Assembly: GCA_965247615.1 (NCBI GenBank)
Contig: OZ252022.1
Span: 744,001-808,000 of the forward strand
From: G965197715 sp965247615
GTDB taxonomy: Bacteria; Chloroflexota; Dehalococcoidia; Lucifugimonadales; UBA1127
Direction of reading: 5' to 3'
DNA: 64,000 nucleotides
The notes beneath the pieces were generated by a model. The model was not told where the DNA came from and did not search any database. It was given only the letters and a program-made list of their open reading frames with translations. The translations under genes and the position numbers were made by a program. Of the stretch, positions 32,955-42,380 are shown piece after piece. Position 1 is the stretch's first letter. The number at the start of each line of letters is the position of its first letter.

Positions 32955-34109
32955 ATGGCCAAGAACGGGTTCAAGATCATGGACAGCGACATGCACATCA
33001 TGGAGCCCCCGGACCTGTGGCAGCGCTACACGGAGGCGCCGTTCAGACACCTGGCCCCCCAGGGCGTCCTCAGCAGCAACGTCCGCGACCTCAGGACCGT
33101 CCACCCGGACGGCAAGATCTGGGGCTCCGTCATCCGCGCCCCCTCAAACAACGGGCCCAACATCTCCGGCGGCCACAACTTCGAGCGCAACCAGGTCACC
33201 TACAAGGACCACTCGGAGCGCGGCTGGCCCCCGGAAGTCCAGCTGGAAGCCATGGACAGAGAGGGCCTAGACGTCGCCGTCCTCTACCCCACGCGCGGCC
33301 TTCACACCCTCTGCGAGCCCAACATGGAGCCCCGACTCGCAGCCGCCTTGGCCCGCGCCTACAACAACTGGCTCTACGACTTCTGCTCCGCCAGTCCGGA
33401 TCGGCTCTTCGGCGCCGGCATGGTCTCGCCCTTCGACATCGAAGACGCCGTCGCCGAGGCCCGCCGCTGCGCCACCGAGCTCGGCTTCCGCGCCGTCTTC
33501 ATGCGCTGCAACATCATGAACGGCCGCAACTGGTACGACTCCTACTACGACCCCCTCTGGTCCACCCTGGAAGAGCTCAAGATGCCCGTCGGCTTCCACG
33601 AGTCCTCATCCTCCGCCGCACGCCAGTCCGGCGACCAGTTCGAGCCCAACTTCATGCTCCGCCGCGCCTACGCCCAGCCGATGGAGCAGATGCTCGCCCT
33701 CGGCAGCTTCTGCGGCGGCGGCGTCTTGGAGCGCCATCCCGACCTCAACGTCGCCTTCCTCGAAGCCAACTGCAGCTGGCTCCCATGGCTCCTCTGGCGC
33801 CTCGACGAGGGCTACGAGCGCGAGGCCGACGTCTTCGTCCCCGACCTCAAGATGGCCCCCAGCGACTACTTCCGGCGCCAGTGCATCGTCTCCGTCGAAC
33901 CCGACGAGGTCCCCGCCAAGTACGTCATTGAGCACATGGGCTGCGACCGCATGGTCTTCTCCACCGACTACCCCCACGGCGACTCCAGGTACCCCTACGC
34001 CGTGGACAACTTCCTGGAGCTGCCCATCAGCGACGACGACAAGCGCAAGATCCTCTGGGACAACTGCGCCGCCTTCTATTCCCTGGACGGCGTCCCCGCC
34101 CCAGCGTAA
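32955..34109 (+). CDS. Amidohydrolase-2 family metal-dependent hydrolase
   Basis: A 384-residue amidohydrolase with DSDMHIMEPPDLW (metal motif, residues 10-14), VLYPTRGLHTL, RAYNNWLYDFC, MPVGFHESSS, AFLEANCSWLPWLLWRLDE and VFSTDYPHGDS. It resembles the amidohydrolases of aromatic or heterocycle breakdown (ACMSD/5-carboxyvanillate decarboxylase-like). A GGGGTGAGG ribosome site precedes the ATG. Single gene between its own promoter and a terminator; it shares an upstream motif with the exporter gene, so the two may be co-regulated. Confidence 0.88.
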   Translation: MAKNGFKIMDSDMHIMEPPDLWQRYTEAPFRHLAPQGVLSSNVRDLRTVHPDGKIWGSVIRAPSNNGPNISGGHNFERNQVTYKDHSERGWPPEVQLEAMDREGLDVAVLYPTRGLHTLCEPNMEPRLAAALARAYNNWLYDFCSASPDRLFGAGMVSPFDIEDAVAEARRCATELGFRAVFMRCNIMNGRNWYDSYYDPLWSTLEELKMPVGFHESSSSAARQSGDQFEPNFMLRRAYAQPMEQMLALGSFCGGGVLERHPDLNVAFLEANCSWLPWLLWRLDEGYEREADVFVPDLKMAPSDYFRRQCIVSVEPDEVPAKYVIEHMGCDRMVFSTDYPHGDSRYPYAVDNFLELPISDDDKRKILWDNCAAFYSLDGVPAPA

Positions 34110-34130
34110 GCCCGCAGCAGAGAATCAGCG

Positions 34131-34160
34131 GCGCCCACCCCCCGGCTGGAGGGTGGGCGC
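34131..34160 (+). terminator. Intrinsic terminator
   Basis: A 10-bp stem (GCGCCCACCC / GGGTGGGCGC) around CCCGGCTGGA, followed by TTT, 21 nt after the amidohydrolase stop. Confidence 0.7.
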
Positions 34161-34200
34161 TTTGCATCCGGCTCCAACTGCGGCAGCAGCCCGGCCGCGC

Positions 34201-35514
34201 CTATGCCTGCAGCTCCGGGTGCGCCACGAAGGCCTTGCGCAGCTCCCGCGTGGCCTCCAGCCAGTCGGCCCCGCGCCGCAGAACCGTGCTGCCGGAGCGG
34301 ACGCCGTACAGCCCCGGATCGTCCACCGTCGCCGGCACGACGCCCTCCAGCAGCTCCCGAGCGGCCTGCATCAGCCGCCGCCGGGTGCGAATCACCATAG
34401 CGTCGCCGCTCCCCAGGTGCTCGCCCTCCCGCTCCGCAACGGGCCCCATGCTCTCCGTGATCGCCTGGTCCTGCAGCAGAATCCCGTCGATGCCCGTGAA
34501 GCTCATGCTCCGCTGCGCCTCCCGGTCGAGCAGGTAGTCGTTGGACGCATTCGTAGCCAGGCACCACCGGTCCAGCCAGCCAGAGCCGTTGGGCTCATAC
34601 TGGGGTTGCCCCGCCGTCCCCATGAACGGCTGACCGTTCTTGCTCGTCCTGACCGTCGCCCCAGTGCTCCGCGACGTCGGCCCCGCCATGACCCAGAACA
34701 TCGTGTGATGGTCGTCCAGCGGCACCCATGCCCGCACCAGCACCTGAAGCCCCAGCCTGTCCGTGGGGATCATCGTGTAGAAGGGGAAGAGGAACTGGGC
34801 GATGCGCCAGTAGTAGCTCTCCTCCTCCGCCGGCCGGTAGGCCCCGTACATCGTCCCGTACTCCGTCTCCGCCACCTCGTACCGGGGACACCGGTCCGCC
34901 ACCGTGTAGTAGTCGGAGGTGCCGGGCGTGACCTGCTCCGGCGATACCGCGCCCAGGTGCAGGAACCCCAGGTGCGCCGTGTCGATATCCCCCTCCAGCG
35001 CCTGCATCCAGTTGCACCCCCGCATCACGCACCATACCGACCACTGCCCCTCCGGCAGCATGTTGGGTTCGATGTCCGGCAGCGGCGGAGGCTCCCGTCG
35101 CGGGCCCATGTACGCCCACACCACCCCGTTGCGCTCCCGCACCGGGTAGGCCGTCGCCCGGATCTTCTCCTTGAAGCCGCTCTCCGGCGGCTCCGACGGC
35201 ATGTCCACGCAGCGCCCCTCGGTGTCGTACTTCCAGCCGTGGTAGACGCAGCGCAGCCCGCCATCCTCGTTGCGGCCGAAGAAGAGCGACGCTCGGCGGT
35301 GCGGGCACGAGTGCGCCAGGAGCCCGATCGCGCCCGACGTCGCCCGGAACGCCACCAGGTCCTCGCCCAGCAGCCGCACTCGCACCGGCGGCCCGTCCGG
35401 CGACGGAAGCTCCGACGACATTAGCGCCGGCGTCCAGTGCTCCCGCATCAGCGCGCCCATCGGCGTGCCCGGCCCCACCCGAGTGAGAAGCTCGTTCTCT
35501 TCAACGCTCAGCAT
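34201..35514 (-). CDS. Rieske non-heme iron oxygenase, large subunit
   Basis: A 437-residue ring-hydroxylating oxygenase of the phthalate 4,5-dioxygenase group. Rieske [2Fe-2S] ligands are C70-P-H72 and C89-x2-H92 (CPHRR, CVYHGW). The mononuclear iron site is in EGDIDTAHLGFLH (H181, H186). The opening LTRVGPGTPMG is shared with the oxygenases at 61768 and, probably, 63056. It hydroxylates or demethylates aromatic substrates, taking electrons from a reductase not encoded nearby. It lies 84 nt downstream of the MetE-like gene on the same strand, perhaps handling a released methyl group. Confidence 0.9.
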   Translation of the reverse strand: MLSVEENELLTRVGPGTPMGALMREHWTPALMSSELPSPDGPPVRVRLLGEDLVAFRATSGAIGLLAHSCPHRRASLFFGRNEDGGLRCVYHGWKYDTEGRCVDMPSEPPESGFKEKIRATAYPVRERNGVVWAYMGPRREPPPLPDIEPNMLPEGQWSVWCVMRGCNWMQALEGDIDTAHLGFLHLGAVSPEQVTPGTSDYYTVADRCPRYEVAETEYGTMYGAYRPAEEESYYWRIAQFLFPFYTMIPTDRLGLQVLVRAWVPLDDHHTMFWVMAGPTSRSTGATVRTSKNGQPFMGTAGQPQYEPNGSGWLDRWCLATNASNDYLLDREAQRSMSFTGIDGILLQDQAITESMGPVAEREGEHLGSGDAMVIRTRRRLMQAARELLEGVVPATVDDPGLYGVRSGSTVLRRGADWLEATRELRKAFVAHPELQA

Positions 35515-35598
35515 CGCGCAGCCTCCCGTTCCTAGCCGCTTCCGACCCTGCTGGCTCGCCCCTGCCGCTATACCGCAGCCTCGGCCCCCGGCCCCGCG

Positions 35599-36726
35599 CT
35601 ACCACAGCGCCTCCGACGCTATCCTGGCGCCCTCCGCCATCGCCGCCAGCTTCGCCCACGTGATCTCCGGCTCCACCGTGTTGTTCGTTCTCGCAAAGGT
35701 CCCGAAGCCGCAGTCGGAGCCCGCGATGACCCGCTCCTTCCCCACCACCTCCGCGTACCGGACGATGCGCTGCGCCACCAGCTCCGGGTGCTCGATGAAG
35801 TTCGTCGTCGAGTCCAGCACGCCCGGTATGATGATCTTGTCGTCGGGGAGCTTGACCTCCCGGAACACCGCCCACTCGTGCTCGTGGCGCGGGTTGGCCC
35901 CCTCGAATGAGATCGCCTGCGGCCGCGCCCGCAGCACCGCCCCGATGATCTCCCGCAGCGGCACGTCCAGGTGGTGCGGCCCCTCGTAGTTCCCCCAGCA
36001 CAGGTGCAGCCGCATCCGGTCGGCGGGGATGTCCCGCAGCGCGTCGTTGAGCACCTCGATGCTGGCTTCGGAGATCCGCAGGAACTCCTCCGTGCTCAGG
36101 TCCCGGAACCGCGAGTGCCGGGCCATCGCCAGGTCCGGACAGTCCACCTGAAGCAGGAAGCCCGCCGAGTGGATGGCGTCGTACTCCTCTTTCATCACCT
36201 CACCCAGGCGCGCCAGGTACGCCTCCCGGCTCGCGTAGTGCTCGTTCGGGAGGAAGTGGGCGATGACACCGGGCGATGCCGCCGTCATGAACACCTCCTC
36301 CACCTGCGCGCCCGCAGCCGACGCCCGCAGGTTGCCGATGTCCACCTGCGTCGCCTCCCGGTCCCTCCACTCGATGGGGCCGTTGCACGCCGGCCGCGCA
36401 CCCGTCGTCGGCCGCGGCGTCGCCCCCGGGAAGTCCGCCCAGTCCGCCCGCGGCAGGTTCGCGCTCTCGCCCTCGAACCCCGTCAGCCGGTGCCGCACGT
36501 AGGTGGAGTACCCCACCTTGCTCTGCTCGCCGTCGCTGATGATGTCGACTCCCGCCTCCGCCTGCCGCCGCACCGCCTCGGTGACCGCCTCCCGCACCCG
36601 CGCGCCGAACGCCTCCGCGTCGAGCGGCGACCCCGCGTCCTTGGCCTCCAGCATCCCCGCCAGGTCTATGGGCCGCGGCAGGCTGCCCGTGTGTGTCGTC
36701 AGTATCCGGTCTGTGCTCTGCTTCAT
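35599..36726 (-). CDS. MetE C-terminal-like zinc methyltransferase
   Basis: A 375-residue protein of the cobalamin-independent methionine synthase/UROD superfamily. Zinc ligands are recognisable: H241 and C243 (HLCWGNY), E275 (SFEGANPRHEHEW) and C339 (IAGSDCGFGTF). The N-terminal half of true MetE is absent, as in the short archaeal-type and epoxyalkane CoM-transferase relatives. It probably transfers a methyl or alkyl group to a thiol; acceptor unknown. ATG with AGGTGAGAG upstream. It shares a strand with the following Rieske oxygenase, suggesting O-demethylation coupled to methyl transfer. Confidence 0.83.
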   Translation of the reverse strand: MKQSTDRILTTHTGSLPRPIDLAGMLEAKDAGSPLDAEAFGARVREAVTEAVRRQAEAGVDIISDGEQSKVGYSTYVRHRLTGFEGESANLPRADWADFPGATPRPTTGARPACNGPIEWRDREATQVDIGNLRASAAGAQVEEVFMTAASPGVIAHFLPNEHYASREAYLARLGEVMKEEYDAIHSAGFLLQVDCPDLAMARHSRFRDLSTEEFLRISEASIEVLNDALRDIPADRMRLHLCWGNYEGPHHLDVPLREIIGAVLRARPQAISFEGANPRHEHEWAVFREVKLPDDKIIIPGVLDSTTNFIEHPELVAQRIVRYAEVVGKERVIAGSDCGFGTFARTNNTVEPEITWAKLAAMAEGARIASEALW

Positions 36727-37743
36727 GCTCTCACCTCGCGTCTCCTATTGTACCGCCAGCCGCCCTCACCGCTGCTCACACGCTTCGCCGCCCCGGGGTC
36801 AGTGCGGGGCGCTGCCGGAGCGAAGTGACTGCGGACGGGGAGAGAAGGCGGTCGTGGAGGGCCTGGCCGCCCCGTTCGGCGGCGAAGCTGTTTGATTGGT
36901 TCCCCTTCAGTTGATTGCTTTCAGTTTTTTTGGGGGATTCTGAACCTGGAAAAGTGGAAAAGGGCGCAAAAGGAGTGATTGTTTGTTCGCGGGAGAACCC
37001 CGGCAGCTTCGGCCGGCAGCGCTGTTCTGATTGTCCCCGCGTGTCTGACCAAGTCTTGTGGCTGAGCGCGGGCGCCGGGCCTCTGTCCGCCTCGATGCAT
37101 GGGACCTCCTCACTCTGGCTGGTGTGCTGGGTCAAGCGTAAGGCGCAGGCCCCCGTATGGGCAAGGGGTCGCTGGCAGTCGCTGGCGCGACAGCCACGTG
37201 GGGGAGGGTGTGCTGGGGCGGTGTAGGTGCACGGGCATCCTTCGTCAGGCTCAGGGCATGCTCGGGGTGAGCGGCCTCACGCCGGGAGCGCCGCCACCCC
37301 ACGTCTACCCTGGATTCCCGCCTTCGTTCCCGGCTGGAATGCGGGAGAGGTCTTCTCCCGTCTGGGGGGTGGTCTCCGCTCCCCCGCGAAGGTAGGCCCG
37401 CCGTACTAGCGGCGCTGCCCAGGGCGAAGTAGGGGTGAGGGTATTGGCAGAACGGCCCCAGGCGCTGACCGGAGCGACGGACCTGGCTGTTCAGACGGGG
37501 AGAGGACTCCCGCCTGCTCATCGTGAAGCCGAGACACCAAGGTGCTGGGTGCTTTCCCGAAGGTTGCTGGTTACCACCTCCGCAGGCGACACCTCTTGCA
37601 AATCGGTTACTTAGTCGTTGCAGGCCTAATCCCCGTAAGTTGTTCAACCGTTGTGGTTGCGAGACTAGGTCAAGTCCAACGTGGCTTATCTAGTTGGGGC
37701 TTCGGCCTCCCCGGATGCAAGATGCACCGGAAGAAAGGGTGTC
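36727..37743. other. 1-kb gene-poor region with repeats
   Basis: No gene is supported on either strand. It contains a minus-strand copy of the GTCGCGCCAGC repeat (37178-37195), an imperfect dRS3-like repeat (about 37311-37350), a palindrome-like piece (CATCCTTCGTCAGGCTCAGG, 37238-37257) and the sequence GTTTTTTTGGGGGAT (36925-36939). Two stretches ending GACGGGGAGAG (about 36808-36844 and 37468-37505) resemble each other. It looks like a site of repeated insertion and decay. Confidence 0.5.
37178..37195 (-). repeat. Dispersed repeat copy (GTCGCGCCAGC type)
   Basis: On the minus strand GGCTGTCGCGCCAGCGAC, identical over 18 bases to the copy at 29760-29777. Confidence 0.6.
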
Positions 37744-38916
37744 ATGTATAGCTGTACGCTTTCCGCCAAGTCCTTCTCCCGCCTCTTCGTTTCTCCTGAC
37801 AAAGGCAACCTCAGACGCTACTACTGCGTAGTTCCCATCTCGGAAATCCCGGAGGACTGGTCCCGCTGGCTTGACGTCAACGCCCGGGAATCCACTGCCA
37901 AGGGTCGCGTCCCAAACGCCATTCGGTCCACACTCACAGACAAACCCGAGTGGTTCGCGGAGTATAACCGTGGCTTGACGCTCGTGGCTTCTGGTATCGA
38001 GTGGGACAACAAGACTAACCGACTCACCCTTGGTTTCGACGACCGTAACTACCATGGCGTACTGGACGGTGGCCACACTCTGCGAGCTATCCTTGATGAC
38101 CGCAGCCAATCTGAACGAGATACAGGGACAAGCTACTGCAACATAGAGATCTTCACCGGGCTGGATGAAGACGAAATCTCATCTGTTGTGGAAGCGCGTA
38201 ACACCTCCAAGCAGGTAGCCTCCAAGAGCCTGCTCAACCTCGAAGGCTCATTTGACCGACTCAAGTTGGCTCTCGGTTCAAAGGCCAATCTCATAAGCTG
38301 GAAGGAAAACGAAGAGGGCGAATTCGACGTTCGGGAAGTAATCAGCATTCTTACCGCACTCGACGTAGGTTCCTATACCAACAATATTCACCCGATTACA
38401 GCATACTCTGGGAAGGAGGCGTGCCTTAAAAGGTTCGCCTCGGATGACCACAGGGGCGCCTACGAAAAGCTCTACGACATTGCCGGTGACGCCTTGGAAA
38501 TGTGGGACTGGATCCAGTACTATCTCCCAGGGCATTACAACGAGAGAGGCCCCGAGCCAGGTACCGGCGGGAAGTTCGGTCGCCTGACTGGTGTGAAGGT
38601 TACCTCCAGGAGGCCCAAGCACCTACCATTCATCGGCAAGGAAACGGATTACGACACACCTACTGGATACATCTACCCAATCCTTAGCGCCTTCCGCGCA
38701 ATGCTGGTGGAAGACGCTGGCCGTTGGAAATGGGGGAACGACGTCGATCCCATCCGCCTAATAAAGGATGGCATCGCGGCTGACATTTTTATCAGTTCGG
38801 TGCGGGAGTCGATAAACAATCACCGAAACCCGAACCGGACCGGCAAAGATGCTCAAGCTTGGACTTCCGCATTCCAAGCCGCGCGCATCCGATACCTGGA
38901 ACGAATTACACCGTAG
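37744..38916 (+). CDS. AIPR/DGQHR-like protein, possible defence function
   Basis: A 390-residue protein. I start it at ATG 37744 (AAGAAAGGG upstream); a longer frame from 37681 adds no homology. Residues 74-83 (YNRGLTLVAS) and 106-116 (VLDGGHTLRAI) match the paired motifs of the AIPR (abortive infection) and DndB/DGQHR families. Continuing blocks: GLDEDEISSVVEARNTSKQV and KSLLNLEGSFDRLK. Members occur in phage-defence and DNA-modification loci, but biochemical roles are poorly known. It stands alone, is more AT-rich than its neighbours and follows a repeat-rich gap, suggesting transfer. Confidence 0.7.
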   Translation: MYSCTLSAKSFSRLFVSPDKGNLRRYYCVVPISEIPEDWSRWLDVNARESTAKGRVPNAIRSTLTDKPEWFAEYNRGLTLVASGIEWDNKTNRLTLGFDDRNYHGVLDGGHTLRAILDDRSQSERDTGTSYCNIEIFTGLDEDEISSVVEARNTSKQVASKSLLNLEGSFDRLKLALGSKANLISWKENEEGEFDVREVISILTALDVGSYTNNIHPITAYSGKEACLKRFASDDHRGAYEKLYDIAGDALEMWDWIQYYLPGHYNERGPEPGTGGKFGRLTGVKVTSRRPKHLPFIGKETDYDTPTGYIYPILSAFRAMLVEDAGRWKWGNDVDPIRLIKDGIAADIFISSVRESINNHRNPNRTGKDAQAWTSAFQAARIRYLERITP

Positions 38917-38954
38917 GCCATCTAGGACGCGGCTGATTGCAAGGTAGTTCTTGC

Positions 38955-38992
38955 CCCCCTGCAGGGGTTCGTATGTGAATCCCTGTAGGGGG
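38955..38992 (+). terminator. Terminator-like hairpin after the AIPR-like gene
   Basis: CCCCCTGCAGGG and CCCTGTAGGGGG pair with one mismatch (a G-T pair in RNA), and the stem extends inward through GTTC/GAAT, 39 nt after the stop. Confidence 0.55.
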
Positions 38993-39143
38993 CGTGTGAC
39001 TGATTCCCTGGAAGTAGAGTCCCTTCAGATTGGATAGACCGCTTAGCACGTCGCTCTCGTCGCCCCAGCGATTGGGTGCTCTAGCGAGCGATGAAAATGC
39101 TGCGGGACATGCCCTGTCGCCCCCTCCCCCGCTAGCCGCCGTG

Positions 39144-40889
39144 CTAGCGGCCCTCCTGCTGGGGCGCGAACTGCTCCGCATACAGGCGCGCGTACGCACC
39201 GCCCAGGGCGAGCAAATCCTCGTGGCGTCCCTCTTCCACCACCCGCCCCCCGACGATCACCAGGATGATGTCCGCCGCCAGCACCGTCGACAGCCGGTGC
39301 GCGATCACCAGGCTCGTCCGCTGGCTCAGAAGTGGCACGAGCGCCTGCTGGATCATCCGCTCGTTGTGCGTGTCTAGGCTGGACGTCGCCTCGTCCAGGA
39401 TCAGGATGCGCGGGTCCTTCAGCAGCGCCCGCGCGATGGCCACCCGCTGGCCCTCGCCGCCGGAGAGCCGGAAGCCGCGCTCCCCCACCACGGTGTCGTA
39501 CCTCTCGGGCAGCGCCGCCACAACCTCCGCCAGCTGCGCCGCCTCCGCCGCGGCGCGCATCTCCCGCTCCGTCGCCTCTGGCCGGCCGTAGAGCAGGTTG
39601 GCCCGCAGCGTGTCGTTCAGCAGGAACACGTCCTGCGTGACGATCCCTATCTGAGAGCGCAGCGACTCCAGCTTCACGCGCCGCACGTCCCAACCGTCGA
39701 TCTCCACGGCGCCGCCTTCCACGTCGTAAAGCCTCGGCACCAGGTGCGAGATCGTCGACTTCCCCGCGCCGCTGGGTCCCACCAGCGCCGCCATCTGGCC
39801 CGGCTCCACGTGGAAGGACACCCCCTGCAGCACAGGCAGCTTCGACACGTAGGAGAACACCACGTCCCGGAAGGCTATCTCGCCCCGGACCGGCGGCAGC
39901 GGGGTGGCGTCCGGCGCGTCTTCCAGCTCTGGTGACAGGTCCAGGTACTCGAAGATGCGCTCGAACAGCGCCAGCGCGGACGCCAGGTCCACGTGAATGT
40001 TCAGCAGCGACGTTACCGGCCCGAACAGCCGGCCCTGGTACGCGATGAAGGCGATCATCCCCCCAAGCGTCATCGTCCCGCCCATGATCTCGCGGCCGCC
40101 GTACCAGTAGATGAGCGCCGGCGCCGCCGCCGACACCACCCCCAGGAACATGAAGAACCACCGCCCCACCAGGTTGCGGTGGATCTCCACGTTCATCAGC
40201 GCGTCGCTGCGTTCCCTGAACCGCTCGGTTTCCCACTCCTCCTGCCCGTAGCTGCGCACCAGCAGCGCCCCGCTCACGCTCAGCGTCTCCTGCACCTGTG
40301 ACGATATGTCCGCTACCCGCTCCTGCGTCTGCCGCCGCAGCGCGCGCCGGATCCGGCCCACACGCCTCGTCGGGTATACGAACAGCGGCAGAAGCGCCAG
40401 CGAGATCACCGTCATCTGCCAGCTCAGCAGGAACATCACCGCCAGCGTCGGGACCACCGTCAGCACGTTGTTGGCGATGGACGTGAACGTCCCCGTCACC
40501 ACCTCCTGCACTCCGCTCACGTCACTCGTAACCCGGGAGATTACCTCGCCCGAGCGAGTCCGCGTGAAGAAGCCCAGCCCCATCCGCTGGAGGTGCGAGT
40601 ACATCCGTGTCCGCAGGTCCCGCATGACCCCCTGACCTACACGCGAGTTCAGGAAGCTCTGCCCCACGCCGATTAGCCCCGTCGTGAGCGGCACGGCCAC
40701 CATGCCCACGACCAGGAGGTTCAGGTAGCCGCCGCGCGTCTGTGGAATCGCGGTGTCGATGGCCTCCTTCAAGATAAGCGGCGGCACCAGGCCCAGCGCC
40801 GAGACCACCGACATGCACGCCAACGCCAGCGCGATGTCCCGGCCGTAGGGTCGGAGGAAGGCTGACACGCGACGGTAGCCGCTCACCAT
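39144..40889 (-). CDS. ABC exporter, MsbA-like fused half-transporter
   Basis: About 581 residues if started at ATG 40889 (MVSGYRRVSAFLRPYGRD), where homology begins; a TTG at 40943 is an alternative, and neither has an ideally placed ribosome site. Six membrane helices (about residues 15-300), then the ATPase domain: Walker A GPSGAGKS (371-378), Q419, signature LSGGEGQR (475-482, replacing the usual SGGQRQR), Walker B ILILDE (E500) and a switch His in VIAHRLS. Substrate unknown; lipid, peptide or drug export are usual. It may pair with the exporter at 30791. Confidence 0.88.
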   Translation of the reverse strand: MVSGYRRVSAFLRPYGRDIALALACMSVVSALGLVPPLILKEAIDTAIPQTRGGYLNLLVVGMVAVPLTTGLIGVGQSFLNSRVGQGVMRDLRTRMYSHLQRMGLGFFTRTRSGEVISRVTSDVSGVQEVVTGTFTSIANNVLTVVPTLAVMFLLSWQMTVISLALLPLFVYPTRRVGRIRRALRRQTQERVADISSQVQETLSVSGALLVRSYGQEEWETERFRERSDALMNVEIHRNLVGRWFFMFLGVVSAAAPALIYWYGGREIMGGTMTLGGMIAFIAYQGRLFGPVTSLLNIHVDLASALALFERIFEYLDLSPELEDAPDATPLPPVRGEIAFRDVVFSYVSKLPVLQGVSFHVEPGQMAALVGPSGAGKSTISHLVPRLYDVEGGAVEIDGWDVRRVKLESLRSQIGIVTQDVFLLNDTLRANLLYGRPEATEREMRAAAEAAQLAEVVAALPERYDTVVGERGFRLSGGEGQRVAIARALLKDPRILILDEATSSLDTHNERMIQQALVPLLSQRTSLVIAHRLSTVLAADIILVIVGGRVVEEGRHEDLLALGGAYARLYAEQFAPQQEGR

Positions 40890-41041
40890 CGAGAGCGACC
40901 GTGGACGCTCCTCCCCGCGGCGCCAACCCCGGTTTCCGTACAATACCCGCCCCCCGCAAGCAGATCGGCTCAGTGTATCAGCTACCCCTCACACCCGGCC
41001 CCCGCCTGCTCCCGGGGCGGCCCGCCGCAAGAGAAAACAAG

Positions 41042-41077
41042 GGCGCCGGCCTCACGACATCTCGTGAGGCCGGCGCC
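41042..41077 (-). terminator. Intrinsic terminator of the 41105 amidohydrolase
   Basis: A perfect 16-bp stem (GGCGCCGGCCTCACGA / TCGTGAGGCCGGCGCC) with a 4-nt loop. On the minus strand it is followed by CCTTGTTTTC. It lies 27 nt beyond the stop codon. Confidence 0.75.
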
Positions 41078-41104
41078 GTCGAGCTCTATACCGCCCTGGT
41101 GCCT

Positions 41105-42163
41105 TTAGACCGGCTCAGGGATGGGCACCTTGTACAGCCGCGCCAGGTTCTCGCGCAGCAGCTTGGCCCGCGTCTCCTCCGGCAGCGTGCTCATATCCCG
41201 GGCCACGATCTCCCTGGAGTTCGGCCACGTCGAGTTCCCGTGCGGGAAGTCGTTGGACCACATGCAGTTGTCGTGCCCCCACCAGTCGAGGATGTGTCCC
41301 CCGACGGCGTCGTTGAAGAATGTCACGTACACCTGCTCGTTGAAGTACTCGCTTGGCAGCTTCTTCGGCGAAAGCGGTGAATCGAACCCCCGCCGCCTCG
41401 TGTAGTAGTCCCACTGCTCCAACACGAAGGGCAGCCATCCCATCTCGTTCTCGACCAACACGACCTTCAGCCGCGGGAACCGCTCAAGCACTCCGGAGAA
41501 GATGAGGTCGAACAGCGCGTTCATCCCCTCGAACAGCTTCCGGTTCACGCTGCTGCGATAGCTCTCTATCCCCTCGCGCGTCCTCGGGTCCTTGGCGTAG
41601 CCGAAACCGCTCAGGATGTGCAGGTTCACCGGCGCATCCATCTCCTGCGCCGCCGCCCAGAACTTCTCGTAGTGGTCCGTCGTGAAGGCGAGCTCCGCCG
41701 GCGGCACCTGCCAGATCACGGCGCCCTTCAACCCCATCTGCAGACACCGCTCCATCTCACTGATCGCGTCCTCCACGTTGTACATGGAGAGCATCGGGAT
41801 GCCGTAGAGCCGGTCCGGCGCCGCCGAGCAGTAGTCCGCCAGCCAGTCGTTGTACACCCGGCAGCACGCCGCCTCCAACGGCGGGTTCTCCAGGCTCAGC
41901 GCCCGCAGCCCGTGCGTCGGATAGAGAAACTCCCCGCTGACGCCGTCCGCCGCCATCTCCTCCACCCGCTTCTCCCCCACCATGGCGCCCGGCTTGTCGC
42001 CGCCCCGCTGCCCGCCAAACGTCGGCGCGACGTCTCGGAACGCGGCCGGCAGGCGGTCCTGCCACAGGCCCGCCGGTTCGATGACGTGCGAGTCGGAAGA
42101 GAAGAGGACCTCGTCCCTGATCTCTCCAGTCCTTGTCCCGTAGGTCCGATCGTAAATGGCCAT
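41105..42163 (-). CDS. Amidohydrolase-2 family metal-dependent hydrolase
   Basis: A 352-residue amidohydrolase: SSDSHVIEPAGLW (metal motif), FLYPTHGLRAL, RVYNDWLADYC, APVNLHILSGFG, VLVENEMGWLPFVLEQWDYY and MWSNDFPHGNS. ATG 42163 has GGAAAGGAG 8 nt upstream. It is closer to the 32955 protein than to the 21283/45601 pair. Probably a single transcription unit ending at the 41042-41077 hairpin. Substrate unknown. Confidence 0.88.
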   Translation of the reverse strand: MAIYDRTYGTRTGEIRDEVLFSSDSHVIEPAGLWQDRLPAAFRDVAPTFGGQRGGDKPGAMVGEKRVEEMAADGVSGEFLYPTHGLRALSLENPPLEAACCRVYNDWLADYCSAAPDRLYGIPMLSMYNVEDAISEMERCLQMGLKGAVIWQVPPAELAFTTDHYEKFWAAAQEMDAPVNLHILSGFGYAKDPRTREGIESYRSSVNRKLFEGMNALFDLIFSGVLERFPRLKVVLVENEMGWLPFVLEQWDYYTRRRGFDSPLSPKKLPSEYFNEQVYVTFFNDAVGGHILDWWGHDNCMWSNDFPHGNSTWPNSREIVARDMSTLPEETRAKLLRENLARLYKVPIPEPV

Positions 42164-42272
42164 CCGAGGTACTCCTTTCCTGATGCGCCGCCCGCAGCCT
42201 GGCTCGATTGCAGTCTCCTCACCGGCTCGAATATAACCCCATCAGCCCCTCTTTGCAAACCATCCCGGCACC

Positions 42273-42356
42273 GCTCATGGCGAGGCGCTCCATACCAGGT
42301 GAGCGGGAGGCCGCCCTTCCTCCGCGCACACCCGCAAGGCCGTCGCGCCAGCGACC
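42273..42356 (+). repeat. Composite dispersed repeat
   Basis: GCTCATGGCGAGGCGCTCCA (42273-42292), a spacer including GTGAGCGGGAGG, then AGGCCGTCGCGCCAGCGACC (42337-42356). Same two modules as at 29701-29778; it lies just upstream of the tRNA gene's 3' end. Confidence 0.65.
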
Positions 42357-42380
42357 GACCCCGTACGGGACCAGAGTTTG

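Noticed and set aside
15949..36939. A shared 15-mer GTTTTTTTGGGGGAT at 15949 and 36925
   Set aside because: Homopolymer runs recur by chance, and the flanking sequences do not align.
37132..37647. A 171-codon minus-strand frame in the gene-poor region
   Set aside because: It runs through dispersed repeats and shows no domain; similar Pro/Ala-rich strings appear wherever that repeat is translated.
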